In this document: positions 1 through 5,680 of the stretch, piece by piece | How positions within the stretch are numbered: position 1 is the first letter of the stretch | How the letters are laid out: every line of letters begins with the position of its first letter | Origin: Anaerolineae bacterium | GTDB taxonomy: Bacteria; Chloroflexota; Anaerolineae; J102 | Assembly: GCA_015493675.1 (NCBI GenBank) | Contig: WGCR01000582.1 | Location: forward strand, 1 to 9,382 | Direction: 5' to 3' | DNA: 9,382 nucleotides | Made by a program: the position numbers and the translations under genes | Notes under the pieces: generated by a model | Databases searched by the model: none | Told to the model about the DNA's origin: nothing | Seen by the model: only the letters and a program-made list of their open reading frames with translations

Positions 1-1383
1 CTCGTACTGCTCCATGGCCTGCCAGGGCTCGTTGCGTTGCTCCAGGGCCTGACCCAGGATATGGCGGGCGCGGAAGGCCAGGGTGATGGTCTGTTCCCTG
101 CGGGCGACATCCAGCGCCTGCTGCGCCAGCCACGCCGCCTGATCCCACCGCTGTCTTCGCAAGGCGATGCGGGCCTGAAGCAGCCAGGTTTGGGCCTGTT
201 GCGGAGCCAGATTCCGCTGGCTAAAGACCTGTTCGGCGTTCTCCAGCAGGGCGGCGCTTTGCTCCAGTTCATCCAGATGCAGCAACAATGCGGCCAGCTC
301 CAGGTCAGCGGCGGCGATGAGCACAGGATTGGCATCGGCGATGAAGTGTTTGCGGGCCTCGATCAGTGAAGCGCGGGCGTTATCGAACTCTCCCAGACCG
401 GCGTAGGCGACCGCTTCATCGAGCAGGGCCTGGCCGATCTCCTTGCCCATGCCCCGCTGGGCGAAAAAGGGACGAACATTGCGGGTGATGGCCAGCACGT
501 CGTGAAATCTTCGCAGGGGCAGCAGACAGCCGCACAGGAATACATCCAGCAGCAGGGCGTCGCGCTGGCGTCCGTCTTCCAGAAAGATGCGCCGGGCATC
601 CTCCATGAGATTGAGGGCTTCGGTGTAACGCCCCAACAGCAGGTAGGTGATGGCCATACTCTGGCGGGCGCGGGCCGCCTCGATGAATTCCCCCTGGGAC
701 TCCATGCCTCGCCACGCCCTTTCCACCGCTTCCAGCGACGCCTGGAGTCGGCCCAGATTGCGCAGCACGATGCTGCGATTCTGATCGATCCAGGGCAGAT
801 AGGGGCGCCCCTCCTCTCCCATTTTTTCAAACAGCTTGCGGGCGCGGTCGAACATGGCCAGAGCAGCAACATCATCTCCTTGTCTGCCCAGACTGATGGC
901 CTGATTCATGGTCAGAGTGGCCAAAGGTTGCAGTGCATTGGCCTCTTCAAGGATATCCGACGCCCAGGCGGCTTCAGCCTGCGCTTCCTGGTAGCGACTC
1001 AGGTTGATCAACGCCCACATCTTTCCGATTTGTGAGCGGGCCGCATTCACCTGATCATCCGCCTGACGGTAGATGTCCGCGGCTTCGTTGTAGTCTTTCA
1101 GCGAACGTTCGTACTCCCCCATCCCCAGGGCGAAAACATTGGCGCGAGCCAGCAATCCCAGCGCCCGATGTTTGGGGTTCCCCGTATGCTCGGCCATCTG
1201 CAACATGGTTTCGGCCACGGCCATGCTGCGCTGCATTTCGTTGCGCAGATAATGATCGGCCTGGGTTTTCAGGGCCTGCGCCAGGTCATCATCCAGACGA
1301 TCGACATACCGGATGAAAAGCTGCTGCCGGGCGCTGGCGTCATCCTGCTCCAAAAGCATCTGGCTGAGTTGGGAAGTATCCAT
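1..1383 (-). CDS. TPR-repeat protein, N-terminal 461 residues (3' end outside window)
   Basis: Reading the minus strand from the ATG at 1383-1381 gives 461 codons with no stop down to base 1, so the gene runs off the window. The product is almost wholly helical and Ala/Leu/Arg/Glu-rich, with repeated helix pairs of TPR type. Clear examples are residues ~72-108 (RALGLLARANVFALGMGEY, then a second helix with NEAADIY), ~239-268 (MAITYLLLGRYTEALNLMEDA) and ~320-347 (LGEFDNARASLIEAR). TPR solenoids act as protein-binding scaffolds. No signal peptide or membrane segment is visible, so it is probably cytoplasmic. The start has no purine-rich ribosome site before it. The gene lies downstream of a sigma/anti-sigma pair on the same strand, separated from the preceding gene by a terminator. 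In comparable gene clusters such proteins often carry a C-terminal CHAT peptidase; that is inference, since the relevant part is not visible. Confidence 0.85.
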   Translation of the reverse strand, partial: MDTSQLSQMLLEQDDASARQQLFIRYVDRLDDDLAQALKTQADHYLRNEMQRSMAVAETMLQMAEHTGNPKHRALGLLARANVFALGMGEYERSLKDYNEAADIYRQADDQVNAARSQIGKMWALINLSRYQEAQAEAAWASDILEEANALQPLATLTMNQAISLGRQGDDVAALAMFDRARKLFEKMGEEGRPYLPWIDQNRSIVLRNLGRLQASLEAVERAWRGMESQGEFIEAARARQSMAITYLLLGRYTEALNLMEDARRIFLEDGRQRDALLLDVFLCGCLLPLRRFHDVLAITRNVRPFFAQRGMGKEIGQALLDEAVAYAGLGEFDNARASLIEARKHFIADANPVLIAAADLELAALLLHLDELEQSAALLENAEQVFSQRNLAPQQAQTWLLQARIALRRQRWDQAAWLAQQALDVARREQTITLAFRARHILGQALEQRNEPWQAMEQYE

Positions 1384-1431
1384 GAAAGCGCTTGTGGGGA
1401 GGGAGGTGCGGGCGTATCTTTCTGTGTGATG

Positions 1432-1461
1432 ACTGTATCACGAAATCACGCGCTCGGGCAA
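1432..1461 (-). promoter_or_regulatory. Possible promoter for the TPR gene
   Basis: On the minus strand a TTGCCC hexamer (1461-1456) lies 18 bp before TACAGT (1437-1432), and TG stands one base before the latter, as in an extended -10. It would start transcription about 40-45 bases before the ATG at 1383. A terminator separates this gene from the upstream one, so an own promoter is expected. The hexamers match consensus only in part, so this is a weak call. Confidence 0.22.
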
Positions 1462-1510
1462 GCGCATCAAATCGGGCCTGTTGCATCCTGCGGTCCGCGG
1501 GTCAACCGTG

Positions 1511-1548
1511 AAAAGCGCCCGGACTCTGGCATTGCGCCGGAGTCCGGG
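1511..1548 (-). terminator. Rho-independent terminator after the 678-residue protein gene
   Basis: A 13-bp stem pairs 1518-1530 with 1536-1548, with one G-T pair and a 5-base loop (1531-1535). On the minus strand the stem is followed by CGC and then TTTT (1514-1511). It begins 12 bases after the stop codon at 1563-1561, which is where a terminator for that gene should be. The U-tract is short, so termination may be partial and the TPR gene could receive some read-through. Confidence 0.72.
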
Positions 1549-1560
1549 TTGTGTGAGTGG

Positions 1561-3597
1561 TTAGAAGACGGCGATGTTGATCTCGGTTTGACGCCAGACC
1601 TGGCTGGGGTTGTAGTTCCAGTCATTCTCGTAGCCGCTATCGCCACCGGCGGGGTTGAAGGAGCGCTCCCACGCCTTGATATGGAAGCTATACACGCCCG
1701 GAGAGGCGTTCGCAGCCAGTGTGAACTCAGGCTTGACGATAGTCACATTATCGGCGGTGTTGATGTGCCAATGACAGATGCCCACGCCTGCGACTTCCCA
1801 CTTGTCTGGCGCGTCGTTGGCCAAAGAGAGACCGCCTGCGCCGCAAGTGCTGCCCCAAACCCTTACCGATTGGGCGTGTTGCGCCGACATGCTTGCCGTC
1901 ACCCGGAAATGCACTGCTTCCTGGTTCGGACGGTTGATGACCGGGCAGACTGCATTGAGGGTGTGCCATGTGGTGTCGTTTCCCAGTCTGTACTCCACCT
2001 GTAGCCCGACCGTAGGTCTGCTGTTGTCCACCCGGAAGGCGATTTCCTGCGTCTCATGGATGACTTTCTTGGCGTTATTCCCGAATTCCATTTTTACGCG
2101 ATAGTGGCCGTCAGGGTAGGCTGTTGTGGGCCAGTTGAGCAGCAGATGGTCGGGATACCAATCCTGACTTGAGGGCAGAATGCTATACCAACCGTCGGTG
2201 TCTGGAACCACAAGCTGGGTTTCAAGATGCCCGTTGTGCCAGCGGAAGACTTTCCAACTGTGGTCGGTAAAGGATACCCAGGACCCGTTGTTGAAGGAGT
2301 AACTCAGTCGGTAATAGAGGGCGTTGGGGTGATGGTTGCAACCGTAGAGCTGGAGAGTGCCATGATAGGGGGCTGCGGCGGGAGCGCTTTGCGCTCCGCT
2401 GCACAAACCGGAGGGGATAGGCTTGTTGGGCCGCAGGGCGTAGCCGGTGATCTTGTTGTGATACAGGCCGCCATCCGTGCCGGTCACCGGCATGAGTCCG
2501 GCCATGAGAATGCCCACATCGGTGCATTGCAGCTCAGGTTGTTTGCAAATGGCCGATGCCTGGGCGATGGGCGAGGCCTGAAGGATGACGGGATCGCTCA
2601 GATTACTGCTCTCCCAGCGCACATCGAAGAAGCCTTCGGTGTAAATCGGCTCTTCGTCTCCGTCGTTGTCCACGTCCTGCGTGACCTCGAAGGTGATGTC
2701 GGGGACATCGGTGATCGGGGTCCATTCCGGCAGCCAGATGTCGCGGCAGCGGAAGAACGGCCCGATGAGACCATCCATGAACGCCAGCGCACTGGTTTCT
2801 TCCCCGGCGGAATCGGTGAGCCCCGCCAGCGCCGGCATGGCCGGTCCTGCATCGATGGCTTCAGGCAATGTCTGCGGCGCAGGCGGACGGATGTTGGTTT
2901 CGAACAGGGGCTGTTTGAGCTCGGCCTGCATCCGGGCCGCCGGTTCGCCTGCCTCCATCCTCTGGGAGAGGGTTTCGATGCGCTGAATGGCGTCGTGGGC
3001 GCCAATGCGCTGCAACCGGGCCTTGAGCTGCTCGAAGGGAATTGGATCCGGCTCGGGATCGGGCGGGAACTTGAATTTGGGCTTGACCCGCGGGATCTCC
3101 AGCCAGGGGATGAGGTCGTCGATGCGGGGTCTGACGAAAATGTCGGGGAAACAAATCCGTTCATGTCGCCAGCGCCAGACATAGTCGATATCCCACCGCG
3201 GAATGAGCGCACAGAAATTACCACATTCATCGGTGTGGACGGTGGCGATTTCTTCCTTGTGGCATCCGTATGGATAGAGCCACACCCAGGGCCATCCGTT
3301 CGGTGCGTAAAGCCAGAAGTTGCAGTCGGTGTCATAGACATGCACAGTGGCGAAGGGCACGGGGAACGTCTTCCCGGTGGCGGGGTCTTTTTTCACGACC
3401 TGGCCGCACACCTTGCGGAAGAGGAGGAGGGTGGGATCGATCTCGAAACGGTATTTTTCTGCAATGTCGAAGATAGTTTGATCCGCAATGGCTTCCACCT
3501 GAAGTTTGCTGACTGCCGATAGACGTTCAGCCTGTCGCTTAGTCAGGGGACGTTTTTCGGGTGGCGCTACTGTTTTTTTACGCCTTGAAGTCGTCAT
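1561..3597 (-). CDS. Unrecognised 678-residue protein with transthyretin/carboxypeptidase-regulatory-like N-terminal module
   Basis: I chose ATG 3597-3595 because AAGGAGG lies 6 bases before it; a 28-residue upstream extension in the same frame is Cys/His/Phe-rich and has no ribosome site. The first ~45 residues are basic (TSRRKK) and polar, with no signal peptide. Residues ~62-135 look like a transthyretin-like beta-sandwich: CGQVV, then PFATVHVYDTDC, a stretch dense in Trp/Tyr/Pro, then HTDECGNFCALIP, followed by a Trp/Arg-rich segment to ~157. Residues ~168-190 are Pro/Lys/Asp-rich, and ~190-230 probably helical. Residues 308-316 (DVDNDGDEE) resemble a calcium-binding DxDxDG loop. Residues ~330-678 are beta-rich and Ig-like in character, with scattered Cys and aromatics (PDGHYRVKMEF, PGVYSFHIKAW). 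The function is unknown to me. It sits between an anti-sigma-like gene and a TPR gene, and could be a target or effector of that regulatory pair. Confidence 0.85.
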   Translation of the reverse strand: MTTSRRKKTVAPPEKRPLTKRQAERLSAVSKLQVEAIADQTIFDIAEKYRFEIDPTLLLFRKVCGQVVKKDPATGKTFPVPFATVHVYDTDCNFWLYAPNGWPWVWLYPYGCHKEEIATVHTDECGNFCALIPRWDIDYVWRWRHERICFPDIFVRPRIDDLIPWLEIPRVKPKFKFPPDPEPDPIPFEQLKARLQRIGAHDAIQRIETLSQRMEAGEPAARMQAELKQPLFETNIRPPAPQTLPEAIDAGPAMPALAGLTDSAGEETSALAFMDGLIGPFFRCRDIWLPEWTPITDVPDITFEVTQDVDNDGDEEPIYTEGFFDVRWESSNLSDPVILQASPIAQASAICKQPELQCTDVGILMAGLMPVTGTDGGLYHNKITGYALRPNKPIPSGLCSGAQSAPAAAPYHGTLQLYGCNHHPNALYYRLSYSFNNGSWVSFTDHSWKVFRWHNGHLETQLVVPDTDGWYSILPSSQDWYPDHLLLNWPTTAYPDGHYRVKMEFGNNAKKVIHETQEIAFRVDNSRPTVGLQVEYRLGNDTTWHTLNAVCPVINRPNQEAVHFRVTASMSAQHAQSVRVWGSTCGAGGLSLANDAPDKWEVAGVGICHWHINTADNVTIVKPEFTLAANASPGVYSFHIKAWERSFNPAGGDSGYENDWNYNPSQVWRQTEINIAVF

Positions 3598-3603
3598 TTC
3601 TGA

Positions 3604-3610
3604 CCTCCTT
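3604..3610 (-). promoter_or_regulatory. Strong ribosome binding site deciding the start of the 678-residue protein
   Basis: The minus strand reads AAGGAGG, a near-perfect anti-16S match, 6 bases before ATG at 3597. It is the only strong Shine-Dalgarno site visible in the window, and it rules out the longer upstream start at 3681. Confidence 0.85.
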
Positions 3611-3883
3611 GGAAATGAGTGAGCGAGGGAATTCTTGTGGTGGATGTGGAAAAACGTCGCACAGACGCATGAGCGAATCATGCGTCATGATTGGCGTCGT
3701 TCTCTAAAACCTGATTCTGTTTTTCCCGTTTGGGGTAATGCGCTCCCGCCGTCCCCAAATCACCAAAGAAGTGTGTCGATGTCAAGTGGTCGCGTTGTTT
3801 TTACGACGGTGCGCAGGAGGGAGTCGTCTCCCCCAAAATAAGATGGCGTCACTTATTGTTATGTCAAAAAGAACATCTGTCGT
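3611..3883. other. Repeat-rich untranslated leader between the anti-sigma-like gene and the 678-residue gene
   Basis: I see no gene in this stretch. It holds several inverted repeats: GGGAG/CTCCC at 3819-3823 and 3828-3832 with a 4-base loop; TTTGGGG/CCCCAAA at 3729-3735 and 3753-3759 with a 17-base loop; and the overlapping hairpins at 3664-3692, listed separately. None is followed by a T-run on the minus strand, so none is a convincing terminator for the anti-sigma-like gene. Two TTGACA hexamers on the minus strand (3867-3862 and 3785-3780) lack a good -10 at the right distance. The length and structure suggest a separately regulated transcript or a structured leader. Confidence 0.45.
3664..3692 (-). 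repeat. Two overlapping, mutually exclusive hairpins in the leader
   Basis: GACGCATGA (3664-3672) pairs perfectly with TCATGCGTC (3678-3686) around a 5-base loop. The right arm also belongs to a second inverted repeat, AATCATG-CGT-CATGATT (3676-3692). Only one can form at a time. In DNA the same bases could be an operator with repeated CATGA/TCATG half-sites. The site is about 55 bases upstream of the strong ribosome site of the 678-residue protein gene. The pairing is seen directly; a regulatory role is inferred. Confidence 0.45.
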
Positions 3884-4606
3884 TCATAACTGGAGCGCCT
3901 CCAGCCGGATTTCCAATTCTGGTTTGATCAGTTTGAGATCATAATTCTCTTTCACCAAATTGGTGATGCTGAAATTGCCATATTCATCCACGGGCGCCTG
4001 GGTAATCAGGTTGGCGCCCTGCCATAATTGAATTTCGAATGAGGCGGGAGCGTCCTCTCCAATCAACAAGCCAAATAATGCCTGTCGCCCTGGATTTTCG
4101 GGATCTTCCTGGATTTCAATGGTCAATTGATAATCTTCCGCTTCATAAATACGGGGTTTGTTTTGCTCGCCGCGCATGGCGGCCATAGCAGGCTGCAGTC
4201 CCCCCGTCCCCTGCCACCCGGCCCGAATGTCCCCGAGTAGCGTGGCCATGATCACACGAATCTGTTTGGCGATTGTTGGTTGCGCCGCGGGCAGCGCCAC
4301 TGCCGTGAAAAATTCCTGCAAAGTGGCCAACTCCTGGCTACAATGGGGACAGTGGGCCACATGCACCGCAATGGCATTGATCTGAAATTGGGGCAACAGC
4401 CTCAACTTGTATTCCCCCAGTTCATGGGCCGATGGGCAGTCGGCCCGATACAGATTGATGCGCAGAAATTGCTCTTCATTGCTCAATGTTTGCACGCGTG
4501 TCAAACATTCGCGGCAATGAGCGATGTGTTCGCCGTGTGTGTTGTCGCCATTCAGCCAGGCGAGCAGCTCTGCGTCAGAGGGATGGGGGGAAAGAGTGGA
4601 TGTCAT
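3884..4606 (-). CDS. Anti-sigma-factor-like protein with tandem zf-HC2 motifs and a C-terminal beta-sandwich-like tail
   Basis: This 240-residue protein has two zinc-type modules: H27-x3-C31-x2-C34, and C57 followed by H82-x3-C86-x2-C89. The second, with CPSAHELGEY leading into HVAHCPHC, is the classic zf-HC2 (ZAS-like) pattern of zinc anti-sigma factors, which bind an alternative sigma and block its contact with RNA polymerase. No membrane helix follows, so it should be cytoplasmic. Residues ~150-240 are beta-rich, and PVDEYGNFSITNL near the end recalls carboxypeptidase-regulatory/transthyretin-like domains. The start ATG 4606-4604 has AAAAGG six bases before it. The gene follows the sigma factor gene by 61 bp on the same strand, as expected of a sigma/anti-sigma operon. 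The anti-sigma role is inferred from motif and context; a sensor or co-regulator is an alternative. Confidence 0.82.
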   Translation of the reverse strand: MTSTLSPHPSDAELLAWLNGDNTHGEHIAHCRECLTRVQTLSNEEQFLRINLYRADCPSAHELGEYKLRLLPQFQINAIAVHVAHCPHCSQELATLQEFFTAVALPAAQPTIAKQIRVIMATLLGDIRAGWQGTGGLQPAMAAMRGEQNKPRIYEAEDYQLTIEIQEDPENPGRQALFGLLIGEDAPASFEIQLWQGANLITQAPVDEYGNFSITNLVKENYDLKLIKPELEIRLEALQL

Positions 4607-4633
4607 TTTGGGCCTTTTGCATCGTTCTATTTT

Positions 4634-4662
4634 TCCGGACAGTCCGGACTATCATAATGATA
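4634..4662. repeat. Adjacent palindromes between the sigma and anti-sigma-like genes
   Basis: The 61-bp spacer holds two abutting perfect symmetries: AGTCCGGACT (4641-4650) and TATCATAATGATA (4650-4662). The first also overlaps TCCGG/CCGGA (4634-4638 with 4644-4648), and on the minus strand it gives GTCCGGA twice with two bases between. No T-run follows on the minus strand, so it is not a typical terminator. It may be a protein-binding site or a structure that sets the ratio of the two products. Confidence 0.35.
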
Positions 4663-4667
4663 AACGC

Positions 4668-5387
4668 TCATGGACGATGTTTTCCGGCATTTTTTTGCAA
4701 AAAAGTCTGTATTTCCTTGTCCCGGCGCAATCGGGCCAGGATATTTTCCTTGATCCGATAGATTTCCCTGACATCTTTGAACCTGTCGCGATACTGTTGA
4801 AATATCTCGCCCGGCTTCATATCGAGTTTGTAGCAACAGTCGAAGACAAAACGCTCCTTTTCGTTTTGGAGGCGCGTTTTGATGATCTCCCAGAGTTCTT
4901 CCTGCTGCACCTTGTTCAGCACTTTGGCGTCGATACGAATGCCCTTCTCGGCCAGAATGCGTTGGGCCTCATGATCTTCAAATCCGATAGCCACGGAGGG
5001 GCGGGCGCGCAGATAATCGATGATCACGCTGTGGACGCACAATTGCAGATAGCGCATCACTTCCCTGATATCACTGAATTCGGCGAATTTGGCGGGCGTG
5101 ATGGCTGTCCACAGCCGCAAAAATGCCAGATTGACGAAATAGTCCGCGGATTCGCCTGTGGCGGAAAAGGAGGGATGGCGCAACACCCATTTTGTCACCT
5201 GCGGCTCGTATTGTTGATAGATGGCTTCCCACGCCTTTTCCTGTTTTGTTACGATCGCGCGTTGAAATAACTCCAGACAACTACGCGCGTCTCCGGTCTG
5301 GTGTTGGAAGAAACGTTGAGTCTCCTGTGCGCATTGTTGCGCAAGCGTCTGCAGTGACGGCGTTATCACAGGATTGGCGTTGATCAT
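4668..5387 (-). CDS. Sigma-70 family (ECF-like) RNA polymerase sigma factor
   Basis: The 239-residue protein fits an alternative sigma factor with regions 2 and 4 only. Region 2 lies at ~45-128: an AWEAIYQQYEPQV helix, then ESADYFVNLAFLRLWTAI (equivalent to the DLVQETFLRLW core-binding helix), then a helix ending VIIDYLRAR. Region 4 lies at ~160-225: QQEELWEIIKTRLQNEKERFV, then a helix-turn-helix around 188-220 that would read the -35 element. The ~40-residue N-terminal extension and rather divergent region 4 are unusual for textbook ECF factors. It would direct RNA polymerase to a dedicated promoter set. The zinc-motif gene immediately downstream is the probable antagonist. ATG 5387 has no clear ribosome site, but a strong promoter lies about 55 bases upstream. 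Confidence 0.88.
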   Translation of the reverse strand: MINANPVITPSLQTLAQQCAQETQRFFQHQTGDARSCLELFQRAIVTKQEKAWEAIYQQYEPQVTKWVLRHPSFSATGESADYFVNLAFLRLWTAITPAKFAEFSDIREVMRYLQLCVHSVIIDYLRARPSVAIGFEDHEAQRILAEKGIRIDAKVLNKVQQEELWEIIKTRLQNEKERFVFDCCYKLDMKPGEIFQQYRDRFKDVREIYRIKENILARLRRDKEIQTFLQKNAGKHRP

Positions 5388-5439
5388 GGAGCATGAGGCG
5401 AGCGGAGACTGGCCAGGCGAGATACACCAGCCAGTGAAT

Positions 5440-5467
5440 AGTATAGCACAGGAAAATGAAGTGTCAA
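5440..5467 (-). promoter_or_regulatory. Strong housekeeping-type promoter for the sigma factor operon
   Basis: The minus strand carries a perfect TTGACA -35 (5467-5462), a 16-bp spacer and TATACT as -10 (5445-5440), preceded by TG in the extended -10 position. Transcription would start near 5433, leaving a leader of about 45 bases before ATG 5387. This implies the operon is read by the main sigma factor and does not depend only on its own product. Confidence 0.8.
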
Positions 5468-5483
5468 TTCGTTTGCCAACATA

Positions 5484-5566
5484 GGGAGCGTTTCAAAATT
5501 AGGGCGTCTTGGTCGACTCAAGTCGGGCGCTTTTTCATGGGGGCGCCCCAATTTTGAAACGCCCCC
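5484..5566. repeat. 83-bp imperfect inverted repeat (MITE/REP-like or cruciform candidate)
   Basis: Arms 5484-5506 and 5544-5566 pair at 21 of 23 positions around a 37-base centre; the core TTTCAAAATT/AATTTTGAAA is perfect. Both mismatches (5487/5563 and 5501/5549) are A-C on the plus strand and become U-G pairs in minus-strand RNA. It lies upstream of both the sigma promoter and the possible uvrA promoter, so it is probably not part of either main transcript. A short run of T (5568-5572) follows on the plus strand, so it could terminate plus-strand transcripts, but no plus-strand gene is seen before it. I found no clear target duplication. Confidence 0.6.
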
Positions 5567-5577
5567 CTTTTTCATGG
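5530..5577 (+). repeat. 11-bp direct repeat CTTTTTCATGG
   Basis: The 11-mer occurs at 5530-5540 and again at 5567-5577. One copy is inside the central part of the inverted repeat and one just outside its right arm. This may reflect a local duplication or insertion history. Confidence 0.5.
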
Positions 5578-5582
5578 CAACC

Positions 5583-5612
5583 TTGCCGATTTACGGGAGC
5601 ATGGGATAAGAT
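5583..5612 (+). promoter_or_regulatory. Possible uvrA promoter
   Basis: TTGCCG (5583-5588) lies 18 bp before TAAGAT (5607-5612), each matching the sigma-70 consensus at four of six positions. Transcription would start near 5619, so the small hairpin at 5622-5636 and the tandem repeat at 5640-5675 would be in the uvrA leader. I see no obvious LexA-type operator, but the LexA motif of this lineage is not known to me. Confidence 0.32.
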
Positions 5613-5621
5613 AGCAAGTTG

Positions 5622-5636
5622 CGGCGCTTCGCGCCG
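5622..5636 (+). repeat. Small GC hairpin, first copy of a 13-mer that flanks uvrA
   Basis: CGGCGC (5622-5627) pairs with GCGCCG (5631-5636) around TTC. Its 13 bases at 5623-5635 (GGCGCTTCGCGCC) recur in identical form and orientation at 8674-8686, just after uvrA. This looks like a dispersed intergenic palindrome. Confidence 0.5.
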
Positions 5637-5639
5637 ACC

Positions 5640-5675
5640 CACTGATTACTGCTCCACTGATTACTGCTCACTGAT
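5640..5675 (+). repeat. 15-bp tandem repeat next to the uvrA start
   Basis: The unit CACTGATTACTGCTC occurs at 5640-5654 and 5655-5669, followed by a partial copy ACTGAT (5670-5675). Only five C residues separate it from the uvrA ATG, so it takes the place where a ribosome site would be. Copy number could vary by slippage. Confidence 0.75.
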
Positions 5676-5680
5676 CCCCC

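Noticed and set aside
37..1035. Plus- and minus-strand open frames inside the first 1.4 kb other than the TPR frame
   Set aside because: They overlap the continuous 461-codon TPR frame and have shadow-like composition; the TPR frame alone shows repeat structure.
2227..3522. 431-codon plus-strand open frame
   Set aside because: It is the antisense of the 678-residue gene, which has a strong ribosome site and a terminator; the plus frame has no recognisable domain.
3598..3681. 28-residue N-terminal extension of the 678-residue protein
   Set aside because: The AAGGAGG site 6 bases before the ATG at 3597 decides the start. The extension looks briefly hydrophobic but is not a signal peptide.
3780..3867. 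Two perfect TTGACA hexamers on the minus strand before the 678-residue gene
   Set aside because: Neither has an acceptable -10 hexamer 16-18 bases downstream (TGATTT and ATCTTA/TCTTAT are poor), so I do not call promoters.
4619..4627. GAACGATGC before the anti-sigma-like gene and GAACGACGC (3694-3702) as a shared ECF promoter element
   Set aside because: Only two copies, no consistent -10 partner and different distances to the start codons.
5384..5575. 63-codon minus-strand frame upstream of the sigma gene
   Set aside because: It covers the sigma promoter and the inverted repeat, and its composition is not protein-like.
3664..5680. CRISPR array among the repeats
   Set aside because: The repeats are short palindromes or two-copy tandem units with no regular spacers, and no Cas gene is present.
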